From: DATLZM01 sp035559315
Lineage (GTDB): Bacteria > Actinomycetota > UBA4738 > HRBIN12
DNA: 47,978 nt
Assembly (NCBI GenBank): GCA_035559315.1
Contig: DATMBJ010000161.1
Span: 1 to 47,978 of the forward strand
Direction: 5' to 3'
In this document: in pieces, positions 6,485 to 13,427 of the stretch
Numbering within the stretch: the stretch's first letter is position 1
How the letters are laid out: the number at the start of each line of letters is the position of its first letter
Translations under genes and position numbers: made by a program
Notes under the pieces: generated by a model
The model's input: only the letters and a program-made list of their open reading frames with translations
Databases searched by the model: none
What the model was told of the DNA's origin: nothing

Positions 6485-7462
6485 GTGCCCGGGGTCCCCG
6501 GCGTCCTCGCCCACGAGACCTGGTTCACGGAGGAGCGCCCTCCCTACGACTGGGCGTTCGCCGCGCACCCCGCGACGCTCGCGCTGATCGTGGGCGCGGT
6601 CCTCGCGGCCGCGCTCTGGCGGGTGGTGGGGCGGCGCCTCCCCCGCCCCGAGCTCCCGTTCCTCGGGTTCCTGGGCCGCCTGTCGCCCTGGGTCCCCCGC
6701 CTGCTCGCGATCCACGCGGGGGTCTCGCTCCTCGCGCAGGCCGCGCGGAACACCTACCTCGCGCCGGCCCTCGCGCTCCCCGAGAGCCCCTCCGGCGTCC
6801 TGCTCAGGATCGCCGAGGGCGCGCTCGGCGTGTGGCTGATCAGCGGGTTCCGGGTCCGGGCGGCGGCGTTCGCCGTGGTCGCCGCCGGCCCCCTCGGGAT
6901 GCTCCCCTACGGGGTCGTGCCGATCCTCGAGCGGATGGACCTCCTGGGGATCGCGCTCTTCCTCGCGCTCCTGCCGCCGGGGCCGGACCGCTGGGGCGCG
7001 GCCCCGGTCGCCGAGGCGCTCGTCGAGCGGGCGGTCCTCTGGCTCCGGATGCTGGTCGGCGGCGCGCTCGTCGTGCTGGCCTTCACCGAGAAGCTGGCGC
7101 GCCCGGCCCTCGCCCTCGCGTTCCTCGACCGGTTCCCGGCGTTCAACCTCCTCCGGACGCTCGGCCTCGAGGTGGGCGACGTAGCGTTCGTGCGCATCGC
7201 CGGCGCGATCGAGCTGCTGTTCGGGCTGCTGCTGATCTCCGGCACGCTGCCCCAGGCGGCGGTGATCGTCGCGGGCATCCCGTTCAACGCGACCCTGTTC
7301 TTCCTCGGCGCCGAGGAGCTGATCGGCCACCTCCCGATCTACGGGGCGATGCTCGCGCTGCTCGTCTACGGCTCGGACCGCCGCCTGGCGGACGCGGTGG
7401 ACCGGCTCCCTCGCCGCCGGCGCGCCCCGTCCGCCCGCCGCGCCGCGACCCCCGCGGGATGA
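6485..7462 (+). CDS. Multi-pass membrane protein, DoxX-like
   Basis: This 325-residue protein has about eight hydrophobic segments from residue 30 to about 305 and a basic C-terminal tail. A DoxX-like pattern is visible: paired short helices, LRMLVGGALVVLAFTEKLA, FLDRFPAFN and VRIAGAIELLFGLLLISG, where the Glu in a membrane helix (GAIELLFG) is typical of the DoxX/SURF4 fold. The family is linked to quinone or thiol redox systems and membrane integrity, but here the function is unknown. The N-terminal part (LAHETWFTEERPPYDWAF) resembles larger DoxX-related proteins. It sits between an F420 oxidoreductase and an AP-superfamily hydrolase, each with its own -10 element, so operon membership is unsure. 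Confidence 0.6.
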   Translation: MPGVPGVLAHETWFTEERPPYDWAFAAHPATLALIVGAVLAAALWRVVGRRLPRPELPFLGFLGRLSPWVPRLLAIHAGVSLLAQAARNTYLAPALALPESPSGVLLRIAEGALGVWLISGFRVRAAAFAVVAAGPLGMLPYGVVPILERMDLLGIALFLALLPPGPDRWGAAPVAEALVERAVLWLRMLVGGALVVLAFTEKLARPALALAFLDRFPAFNLLRTLGLEVGDVAFVRIAGAIELLFGLLLISGTLPQAAVIVAGIPFNATLFFLGAEELIGHLPIYGAMLALLVYGSDRRLADAVDRLPRRRRAPSARRAATPAG

Positions 7463-7508
7463 GCGCGCCCTCCCCGAGCCGGGACGGCGGCCCCGTCGGC
7501 GGCTCCGG

Positions 7509-7514
7509 TAGACT
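7509..7514 (+). promoter_or_regulatory. -10 element TAGACT for the alkaline phosphatase family gene
   Basis: TAGACT would place the transcript start near 7521 and give a leader of about 32 nt containing GGAAGG. Confidence 0.4.
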
Positions 7515-7553
7515 GCCCGGGTTCCGACGACCGCGCCTGTGGAAGGTGTGCGC

Positions 7554-9125
7554 ATGGGCCGAGTGTTGCTGATCGGATGGGACGGGGCCGACTGGCGGAT
7601 CTTGGATCCCCTGCTCGAGCGGGGGGATCTCCCGAACCTGCAGGCCCTCGTCGACCGCGGACAGCGGGCGGTGCTCCGCTCGACCGTGCCCACCCACTCC
7701 TGGGCCGCCTGGCCGTCGTTCCTCACGGGCGTGGACCCCGCCGACCACGGCGTGTACGACATCCTGGAACGGATCCCGGGCAGCACGAAGCAGTTCCCCG
7801 TCACGTACCGCTCGATCAAGGAGCGGACGTTCGTCGAGGACCTGTCGGCGGCGGGGAGGACGGCGGTCTACGCGGACGTCCCGCTCATGTTCCCGCCCCC
7901 CGCCATCCGGGGGAAGGTGATCGCGGGCGGGGTCCTCCCGAAGGGGCGGACGTTCACCCACCCGCCGGAGCTCGCCGGGGAGCTCGAGGCCCGGGGCGTG
8001 CCCTGGCCGATCAACGGGATGTCCTGGACCACGTTCCGGCACCGGCCCGAGGCCTACCTCGAGGAGGCGCTCGAGGTGACGGGCCGGCGGATCCGCGCCT
8101 GCGAACGGCTCCTCGACGAGGTCGACTGGGACCTGTTCTGCTCGGTGTGGGTCTCGGTGGACCGCACCCAGCACTGCCTCTCGCAGTACGTCTCCCCCGA
8201 CCACCCGGCCTACCCGGAGCTCCGTGGGACGGAGCTCGCGGCCAGGGTGCGGGACGTCTACCGGCAGCTCGACGACGCGCTCGGGTCGTTCCTCTCGCGG
8301 GCCCGCCCCGACGACCTGGTGATCTTCATGTCCGACCACGGGTTCCAGTCGTGCACCCGAGCGCTCCACATGGACCACCTGTTGCGGAAGCTCGGCTACC
8401 TCGAGTTCTCCGCGTCGAACATCGTGTTCGGCCCGATGCAGTGGGGGGTGGTCCGGCAGGTGGCGCGGAAGGTCTACGACGTGCTGGGGCTCCACGGGAA
8501 GGTGTCGCTGCCGCAGGCGGTGAACTGGCAGAAGACCAGGGCCTACACCTCGATCCGGTCCACGGGCGAGGGGGTCTCGATCAACCTCGCGGGCAGGGAG
8601 CCCGCGGGGATCGTGGACCCCGCCGACTTCGAGCGGCTCCGCGACGAGCTCATCGAGCGGCTCTCCTCGTTCCGGGATCCGGCCACCGGCCGGTCGCCGT
8701 TCAAGGCGGTCCGCCGGCGGGAGGAGGTGTTCAAGGGGCGGTACGCGGACCGCGCCCCGGACATCCTCCTCGAGCCCGCCGAGGGGTACTCCCTCACCCA
8801 CGCCAAGCGCGCGCTCGAGGACGCCGACTGGGTCTCGGGCGACCACCGGCCGGAGGGCGTGATCGTGGCCGCCGGGCCGGAGGTCCGTCCGTTCGACGGG
8901 GAGCCGCGCCTCGTCGACCTGGCCCCCACGATCCTCGCGGCCCTGGGAGCCCCCACCACGGTGGAGCACACCGGACGGGTGCTCCACGAGCTGGTGGGCG
9001 CCGGGGCCGGCGTCGCCGCGGGGGAGCGGGCCGCCGAGGCCGCGACCCACGACGGCCCGACGGTCTCCGACGCCGAGGCCGACGAGATGGAGGAGCACCT
9101 CCGCGGCCTCGGCTACCTCGAGTAG
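7554..9125 (+). CDS. Alkaline phosphatase superfamily protein (phosphodiesterase/nucleotide pyrophosphatase type)
   Basis: The 523-residue protein starts VLLIGWDGADWRIL, the first metal-binding Asp motif of the superfamily. STVPTHSWAAWPSFLTG carries the Thr/Ser expected to be the nucleophile, FMSDHGFQS gives an Asp-His metal pair, and SGDHRPEG near the C-terminus supplies further ligands. These residues bind two metal ions and hydrolyse phospho- or sulfo-esters. No signal peptide is seen, so it should act in the cytoplasm. Cleavage of a phospho-lipid or nucleotide-sugar substrate is possible but unproven. ATG 7554 is chosen over GTG 7539 because GGAAGG lies 7 nt before it. The extreme C-terminus (MEEHLRGLGYLE) matches the C-terminus of the next gene product. 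Confidence 0.82.
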   Translation: MGRVLLIGWDGADWRILDPLLERGDLPNLQALVDRGQRAVLRSTVPTHSWAAWPSFLTGVDPADHGVYDILERIPGSTKQFPVTYRSIKERTFVEDLSAAGRTAVYADVPLMFPPPAIRGKVIAGGVLPKGRTFTHPPELAGELEARGVPWPINGMSWTTFRHRPEAYLEEALEVTGRRIRACERLLDEVDWDLFCSVWVSVDRTQHCLSQYVSPDHPAYPELRGTELAARVRDVYRQLDDALGSFLSRARPDDLVIFMSDHGFQSCTRALHMDHLLRKLGYLEFSASNIVFGPMQWGVVRQVARKVYDVLGLHGKVSLPQAVNWQKTRAYTSIRSTGEGVSINLAGREPAGIVDPADFERLRDELIERLSSFRDPATGRSPFKAVRRREEVFKGRYADRAPDILLEPAEGYSLTHAKRALEDADWVSGDHRPEGVIVAAGPEVRPFDGEPRLVDLAPTILAALGAPTTVEHTGRVLHELVGAGAGVAAGERAAEAATHDGPTVSDAEADEMEEHLRGLGYLE

Positions 9126-9154
9126 CCGGCTCGCCCGGGCCGCGCGGGCGCCGC

Positions 9155-9160
9155 TAGCAT
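9155..9160 (+). promoter_or_regulatory. -10-like TAGCAT before the glyoxalase-fold gene
   Basis: TAGCAT lies 12 nt before the ATG at 9173, giving a very short leader. The GGGGGAGG ribosome-binding site at 9163-9170 overlaps the predicted transcript start, so it would serve only if this gene is read through from upstream. Confidence 0.3.
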
Positions 9161-9172
9161 CCGGGGGAGGGC

Positions 9173-9616
9173 ATGGGCGCGCGGCTCCACACGCTGATCC
9201 TGTACTCGACGGACCTGGAACGGTCGAAGCGCTTCTACGGCGGGTCCCTCGGCCTCGAGCTCCGCTACGAGGAGCCGGGGCACGTGGCGGGGTTCGGGGC
9301 CGGGGAGCGGGTCACGCTCCTGCTCCACGCGGCGGAGGGCGACGAGCGCCCGCCCCGGGAGGGAGAGGCCCAGGCGCTGTTCCCGGTGTTCGCGGTGGAG
9401 GACGTGGACGCCGCTGTGGAGCGGCTGCGGGCGGCGGGGTGGGCCGTCGCGGAGGAGCCCTCGGACCGGCCGTGGGGGGAGCGGGAGGCCTGCGTCCTCG
9501 ACCCCGACGGGTACCGGGTCTACCTGGCCCAGCCGCTCGGTCGCGGGGAGCCCCTGGCGGAGCTCGAGGCCCGGGAGATCGAGGACCGCCTGCGGTCCCT
9601 CGGGTACATCGACTAG
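9173..9616 (+). CDS. Glyoxalase/bleomycin-resistance (VOC) family protein with an appended C-terminal tail
   Basis: This 147-residue protein shows the two-module VOC fold. Module one is HTLILYSTDLERSKRFYGG with LGLELRYEEPGHV; module two is FAVEDVDAAVERLRAAGW with CVLDPDGYRVYLAQP. VOC proteins hold a metal between the modules and act as isomerases, dioxygenases or drug-binding proteins; the metal ligands here (an early His, central residues and a late Glu) are not all certain. The family usually ends soon after the second module. This one continues for about 25 residues to IEDRLRSLGYID, nearly the same tail as the upstream phosphatase-like protein. GGGGGAGG lies upstream of the ATG. A strong hairpin follows the stop. 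Confidence 0.82.
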   Translation: MGARLHTLILYSTDLERSKRFYGGSLGLELRYEEPGHVAGFGAGERVTLLLHAAEGDERPPREGEAQALFPVFAVEDVDAAVERLRAAGWAVAEEPSDRPWGEREACVLDPDGYRVYLAQPLGRGEPLAELEAREIEDRLRSLGYID

Positions 9617-9628
9617 CCGGGTCCCGAC

Positions 9629-9651
9629 CGGGGGCGTCCTGGCGGCCCCCG
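9629..9651. terminator. Bidirectional hairpin terminator candidate
   Basis: CGGGGGC (9629-9635) pairs with GCCCCCG (9645-9651) around a 9-nt loop, between the convergent VOC gene and LuxR-type gene. There is no T-tract, so U-tract-dependent termination is not supported. Confidence 0.5.
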
Positions 9652-9697
9652 TGGGCGCGGCGCGCCCCGGTCGTCGCGGAGGGATCCGGGCGGGCGG

Positions 9698-10411
9698 CTA
9701 CCGGGCCGGGGCGGCGACCAGGCCGGAGCGGAGGACGATCCGCAGGGCGGCGATCGGGCCCGCCACGCCGAGCTTCCGGTAGATCCGTTGGAGCCGCTCG
9801 CGGACGCCCCGCTCGGCCAGGCCCAGGGCCCGGCCGATCTCGGGGAGCGAGAGGCCCTGCGCCGCGCCGGTGAGGACGCCGAGCTCGCTGATCGTGAGCG
9901 TGTGCTCGAGCTCCTCGCGGAGCGCGGGCGGCGTCGTCGGGCGGGGCGCGGGCTCGCCGGGGCGGAGGAGCACGATCCCGCCCTCGGTGGCCGCCCGGAG
10001 CGCCTCGAGGAAGTCCCCCGGCGAGACGCCCTCGTCCACGTAGCCGTCGGCCCCGACGAACAGCGCCCGCGAGATCGTGTCGGGATCGACGTTGGCGCCG
10101 CACGCGACGATCGTGGCTTCGGGGAACCGCTCGCGGAGGGAGCGGATCAGCCAGAACGATCCCCGGTCGTCCGTGAGCCCCAGGGAGATCACGAGGACGA
10201 GCCCGCCGCGGTGGATCGGCCGGACCGCCGAAACCGCTTCCGGAACGGAGCCCACGGCCGCCAGGAGCTCCATGTCCGACTGGCCCTCGGCGAGGCGGCC
10301 GAGCTCGGCCCGCACCACGGCGAGGGGTTCCACGATCACGACGCCGAGGCGACGCGGTCCCCGCCGGGCCCCTGGGCCCGCGGAGCCGTTGGAAGCGGAA
10401 CGAGCGTCCAC
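9698..10411 (-). CDS. LuxR/NarL-type regulator with a degenerate receiver domain
   Basis: The 237-residue product has a receiver-like domain (about 23-145) and a C-terminal LuxR helix-turn-helix (about 170-235) with LTISELGVLTGAAQGLSLPE and ALGLAERGVRERLQRIYRKL in two adjoining parts. The output domain looks intact. The receiver does not: the first acidic pair is reduced to VEP, the strand that should end in the phosphorylated Asp reads LVLVISLGL, and the conserved Lys after GY is replaced (GYVDEG). Phosphorylation in the normal way is unlikely, so it may be controlled by dimerisation, ligand or expression. I prefer GTG 10411, which has GAGGGGG upstream, because TAGGGT at 10437-10432 is only 2 nt from the earlier GTG at 10429. 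It is divergent from the flippase gene, its most likely target. Confidence 0.8.
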   Translation of the reverse strand: MDARSASNGSAGPGARRGPRRLGVVIVEPLAVVRAELGRLAEGQSDMELLAAVGSVPEAVSAVRPIHRGGLVLVISLGLTDDRGSFWLIRSLRERFPEATIVACGANVDPDTISRALFVGADGYVDEGVSPGDFLEALRAATEGGIVLLRPGEPAPRPTTPPALREELEHTLTISELGVLTGAAQGLSLPEIGRALGLAERGVRERLQRIYRKLGVAGPIAALRIVLRSGLVAAPAR

Positions 10412-10431
10412 GCGGCGAGACCCCCTCACGA

Positions 10432-10437
10432 ACCCTA
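10432..10437 (-). promoter_or_regulatory. -10 element TAGGGT for the LuxR-type gene
   Basis: TAGGGT on the minus strand predicts a transcript start near 10424, downstream of GTG 10429 and about 13 nt before GTG 10411. It therefore supports the shorter start. Confidence 0.4.
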
Positions 10438-10445
10438 CCCCGGGG

Positions 10446-10457
10446 GCGGCCGGCCGC
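10446..10457. promoter_or_regulatory. 12-bp palindrome between LuxR-type regulator and flippase
   Basis: GCGGCCGGCCGC is a perfect palindrome in the 89-bp divergent intergenic region and could be an operator for the adjacent LuxR-type regulator. All-GC palindromes of this size are common by chance in such DNA. Confidence 0.2.
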
Positions 10458-10486
10458 GCTAGGGGGTCGGAGGGACCGCGGTCGGG

Positions 10487-10492
10487 GATACT
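10487..10492 (+). promoter_or_regulatory. -10 element GATACT for the flippase gene
   Basis: GATACT ends 8 nt before the GTG at 10501, and no ribosome-binding site is seen, again the leaderless layout. Confidence 0.45.
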
Positions 10493-10500
10493 GGTCCCCC

Positions 10501-12201
10501 GTGGAGCCCGACGCCCCGCCCGAGCATCCCTCGCCCGCCGTCGGGGGCGACCCGTCCGGCGCCTCCCCGCCCCCGGCCGAGCGCGTCCCGCCCAGGGTCG
10601 GGCGCGGCGGCCTGCGGGCGCTCCGGGCCGCGGTCGAGGGGGTCCTCCCCGCTGAGCGGTTCGCCGACCAGCGGAACATCCTCGGCAACACCGGCCAGAA
10701 CGTCGTGGGGCTCGGGATCGGCGCGCTCGCCACGTTCGCCGCCCAGGTCCTGATGACGAACGCCCTGGGGCCGGAGCGGTTCGGCATCGTCACGGTCGCC
10801 ACGCAGTTCGCGTTCATCACCGCCGCCGCCACACGGTTCGGGATGGACGTCGCGAACGTGCGGCTGGTGGCGATCCTGGTGGGGAAGGGGGAGGCGGGCC
10901 GGGCCCGGGGACTCGTGGCCCGGGCCGGGGCGATCGCGGGGGCGGTGAGCGCGGCCTTCGCGGTCCTCGCGTTCCTCGGGAGCGGGGCGCTCGCCGAGCG
11001 CTTCACGGCCCTGCCCCGCGAGGCGGCCCCGGCGTTCCGCGCCGCGGCCCTGGCGGTCCCGCTGGCCGCGCTCGCGTTCACGTACATGGGGGCGACCCGC
11101 GGTCTCAAGATCATGCGGTACACGCTCTACGCGCAGTGGACCGCCCAGCCGCTCGGGTGGATCGTCCTGGCCCTCGCCGGCTGGCCCATCGCCCGGACCG
11201 CCGGGGTCACCACCCTCGCGTACGCCGCGTCCTGGGCCCTCGCGCTCGGCGTGGCGTGGTGGGGCTGGGAGCGGGAGGCGCGCGGGCTCGTCGGGCGGCG
11301 CGAGGGCGCCGGGATCCCGGAGGAGCGGACCGTGGCGCTCCTGCGCTTCGGAGCCCTGCGCGCGCCGGCGACCCTCTTCTCGCAGCTGATCTTCTGGGCC
11401 GACTTCTACGTGCTGTCCCGCCTCTCGAGCGGGCGGGGGCTGGCCGGGGCGGCCGACGTGGGGGTGTACGGCGCGGCGCTCCGGGCGGCGCAGTCGCTGT
11501 TCCTGTTCCTCACGAGCGTCTCGCTCACGTTCAGCCCGTTCGTGGCCGACCTGCATCACCGGGGGGAGCGGGAGCGGCTCGACGCGCTCTACAAGGCGGT
11601 CACCCGGTGGACGCTCGCCGCGACGATCCCGGTCCTCCTCGTCCTGGCGGTGCTGCCCGGGCCCGTGCTCCGGATCTTCGGGGGGGAGTTCGCCCGGGGA
11701 GAGGCCGCGCTCCGGATCCTCATCGTCGGGGCCATCGTGCCGGTGTGCGTGGGGACCGTGGGCTTCATCCTGATCATGGCGGGGCGGACGGGATGGGACC
11801 TCCTGGTCTACCTCGGCGGCCTCGCCATCGACGTGGGGATCGCCCTCGCGCTGGCCCGTCCGGAGCGGCTGGGGATCGCGGGGGCCGCGCTCGCCCAGGC
11901 CTGCACGCTCTCGGCCTCGGCGGTCGCCCGGCTGCTCCTGGTCCGGCGGTTCCTGGGGATCTGGCCGTTCGACCGACACTTCCTTCGACTCGCCGCTCCC
12001 GCCGCGGCCGGAGCCGCCGCGATGCTCGCGCTCGACGCCCTCGTCCCCGACGCCCGGTGGGCGTTGGACCTCCTGGTGGCCGGGGGGCTCGGGGCGGTGG
12101 CCTACCTCGGTGCGCTGGTCGCGGTGGGACTCAAGCCGGGGGAACGCCGCGCGGCGCTGGCGCTCGCGCGGGGCGTCCTCCGCCTCGGCGCGGGGACCTA
12201 A
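10501..12201 (+). CDS. Polysaccharide/oligosaccharide flippase (Wzx/MATE-like)
   Basis: The 566-residue protein has a Pro-rich cytoplasmic N-terminus of about 60 residues. Twelve to fourteen membrane helices follow, in two six-to-seven-helix lobes typical of the MOP superfamily. The stretch LGNTGQNVVGLGIGALATFA opens the first helix and TNALGPERFGIV follows, close to the oligosaccharide flippase profile. Family members turn lipid-linked sugars across the inner membrane for export to the wall or capsule. Usually they sit among glycosyltransferase genes; none are visible here, so the substrate is unknown. The GTG is supported by the -10 element 8 nt upstream. The 3' end overlaps the convergent LOG-family gene by 4 bp. 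Confidence 0.82.
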   Translation: MEPDAPPEHPSPAVGGDPSGASPPPAERVPPRVGRGGLRALRAAVEGVLPAERFADQRNILGNTGQNVVGLGIGALATFAAQVLMTNALGPERFGIVTVATQFAFITAAATRFGMDVANVRLVAILVGKGEAGRARGLVARAGAIAGAVSAAFAVLAFLGSGALAERFTALPREAAPAFRAAALAVPLAALAFTYMGATRGLKIMRYTLYAQWTAQPLGWIVLALAGWPIARTAGVTTLAYAASWALALGVAWWGWEREARGLVGRREGAGIPEERTVALLRFGALRAPATLFSQLIFWADFYVLSRLSSGRGLAGAADVGVYGAALRAAQSLFLFLTSVSLTFSPFVADLHHRGERERLDALYKAVTRWTLAATIPVLLVLAVLPGPVLRIFGGEFARGEAALRILIVGAIVPVCVGTVGFILIMAGRTGWDLLVYLGGLAIDVGIALALARPERLGIAGAALAQACTLSASAVARLLLVRRFLGIWPFDRHFLRLAAPAAAGAAAMLALDALVPDARWALDLLVAGGLGAVAYLGALVAVGLKPGERRAALALARGVLRLGAGT

Positions 12202-12686
12202 CCCCGGGGCGGGCCCGGCCGCGCGAGCTCGAGGGCCCGGGCCACGGCCTCGGCCGGGGAGCCGACGCGGACCAGGGCCTCGACCGGCGCTCCCGCCTTC
12301 GAGAGCTCCCACGTCCGCAGACCCACCACGGGCTTCCCCATCTTCCGGGCCAGGGCGATCTCGGAGAGCGTGCCGAACTCGCCGGAGATCGCGATCACCA
12401 CGTCCGCGGTCCGGACGATCACCGCGTTCCGCGCCTCGCCCATCCCGGTGGCCACGGCCACCGTGAGGTGCGGGCTGGCCCCGCGCCGGTCCTCCCCGGG
12501 CAGGATCCCCACCGAGGTCCCGCCCTCGGCCTCGCACCCCCGGGCCGCGGCGTGCATGACCCCGCCGAGCCCCCCGCACACGAGCACGGCCCCCGCCCTC
12601 GCGAGGCGCCGCCCGATCTCCTCGGCCCAGGCGAGCTCCTCCTCCGAAGCCACGGACGGGCCGCAGACCGCGACGTAGGGGCGCAT
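12198..12686 (-). CDS. TIGR00725/LOG-like Rossmann-fold protein
   Basis: This 162-residue protein resembles the TIGR00725 branch of lysine-decarboxylase-like (LOG) proteins. It opens YVAVCGPSVASEEEL, then has GGLGGVMHAAARG for phosphate binding, followed by GEARNAVIVRTADVVIAISG and GEFGTLSEIALARKMGKPVV. LOG enzymes release free bases from nucleotide monophosphates using PGGxGTxxE. Here the equivalent reads GEFGTLSE: Gly-Thr-x-x-Glu is kept and the Pro-Gly-Gly is not, a substitution frequent in this branch. Nucleotide binding is likely; catalysis is uncertain. TACGCT ends 6 nt before the ATG. It overlaps the flippase 3' end by 4 bp. Confidence 0.82.
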   Translation of the reverse strand: MRPYVAVCGPSVASEEELAWAEEIGRRLARAGAVLVCGGLGGVMHAAARGCEAEGGTSVGILPGEDRRGASPHLTVAVATGMGEARNAVIVRTADVVIAISGEFGTLSEIALARKMGKPVVGLRTWELSKAGAPVEALVRVGSPAEAVARALELARPGPPRG

Positions 12687-12692
12687 ACCCGG

Positions 12693-12698
12693 AGCGTA
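12693..12698 (-). promoter_or_regulatory. -10 element TACGCT for the LOG-like gene
   Basis: TACGCT on the minus strand ends 6 nt before the ATG at 12686, with no ribosome-binding site, consistent with a leaderless message. Confidence 0.45.
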
Positions 12699-12725
12699 TC
12701 CGCGGCGGGGCGGCCGTGGGTGCCC

Positions 12726-13328
12726 CTACTGGGCGCGTCCGGGTTCGACCGGCTCGCCCGGGACGACGGCGTCGCCGGGGGGCGCGGGCTCGTCGGGCGC
12801 CGCCCCGCCCCGCCCGGCCTCGTCGGCGCCCACCCCGCCCCGCTCGGCCTCGCCGGGGGCCACCACCACCCCGCCCCGCTCGGCGAGCCTGAGCGAGGTC
12901 CGCCGCCGCTCGAGGCGGTCGTCGAGGTCGGCGATCTCGGCCTCGAGCTCGCGCTTGCGCTCCTCGAGCTCGGCCCGGGCCCGCTCGAGGACCTCGACCC
13001 GCTCCTCGAGGAACGAGACGCGCTCGCGGAGGAGGCGCGCGCGGGCCTCGAGGCTCGCGCTGTCGCCCGAGATGCGCCGGATCAGTTCGGAGCGGGACCG
13101 GTGGAAGGCGGCGACGAAGAGCCCGGTGGCGAGGGCGAGCAGGAGCGAGGTGGCGGCCGTGGCCGCCACCACCGCGACCGGCACCCAGCGGTCGGCGATC
13201 TCGATCGCGGGGAGCTGGCCGAGGCTCAGGCGCAGCACGCCCCCCACCGCCGGCGTCCGCGCGATCAGGATCGCGAGCGCGCCCGAGGCCGCGCCGAGCA
13301 CCGCCAGGATGGCTCCGAGGAACACCAT
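12726..13328 (-). CDS. Two-helix membrane protein with coiled coil and repeat tail, unknown function
   Basis: The 200-residue protein has two membrane segments (about 3-23 and 50-73). A long charged helix with heptad character follows (about 80-140, including ARLLRERVSFLEERVEVLER and ELEAEIADLDDRLERRR). The last 55 residues are disordered and rich in Gly, Pro, Glu and Ala, made partly of short repeats (AERGGV, AERGGV, AGRGGA). The layout resembles LapA/DUF1049-type small membrane proteins with a cytoplasmic coiled coil, which organise membrane complexes, but sequence does not fix a family. The ATG has GGGAGGGGG upstream. A weak TTGACG with 17-nt spacing to GACGCT lies just before it on the same strand. 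Confidence 0.7.
   Translation of the reverse strand: MVFLGAILAVLGAASGALAILIARTPAVGGVLRLSLGQLPAIEIADRWVPVAVVAATAATSLLLALATGLFVAAFHRSRSELIRRISGDSASLEARARLLRERVSFLEERVEVLERARAELEERKRELEAEIADLDDRLERRRTSLRLAERGGVVVAPGEAERGGVGADEAGRGGAAPDEPAPPGDAVVPGEPVEPGRAQ
12831..12884. repeat. Two 18-bp identical direct repeats within a coding tail
   Basis: CACCCCGCCCCGCTCGGC occurs at 12831-12848 and 12867-12884, 36 bp apart, and encodes the repeated AERGGV in the minus-strand protein. A third, diverged copy (AGRGGA) lies further downstream in the gene. This is likely slipped-strand expansion of a disordered tail. Confidence 0.6.
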
Positions 13329-13427
13329 CGCCCCCTCCCGGGCTCAGGGCGAAGCGTCCCCCGACCACGCCCCGCCGTCAACCCGCCGATGGTCCCCGCC
13401 GCCGTTGTCCGGGCGGGCAACGCGTCG

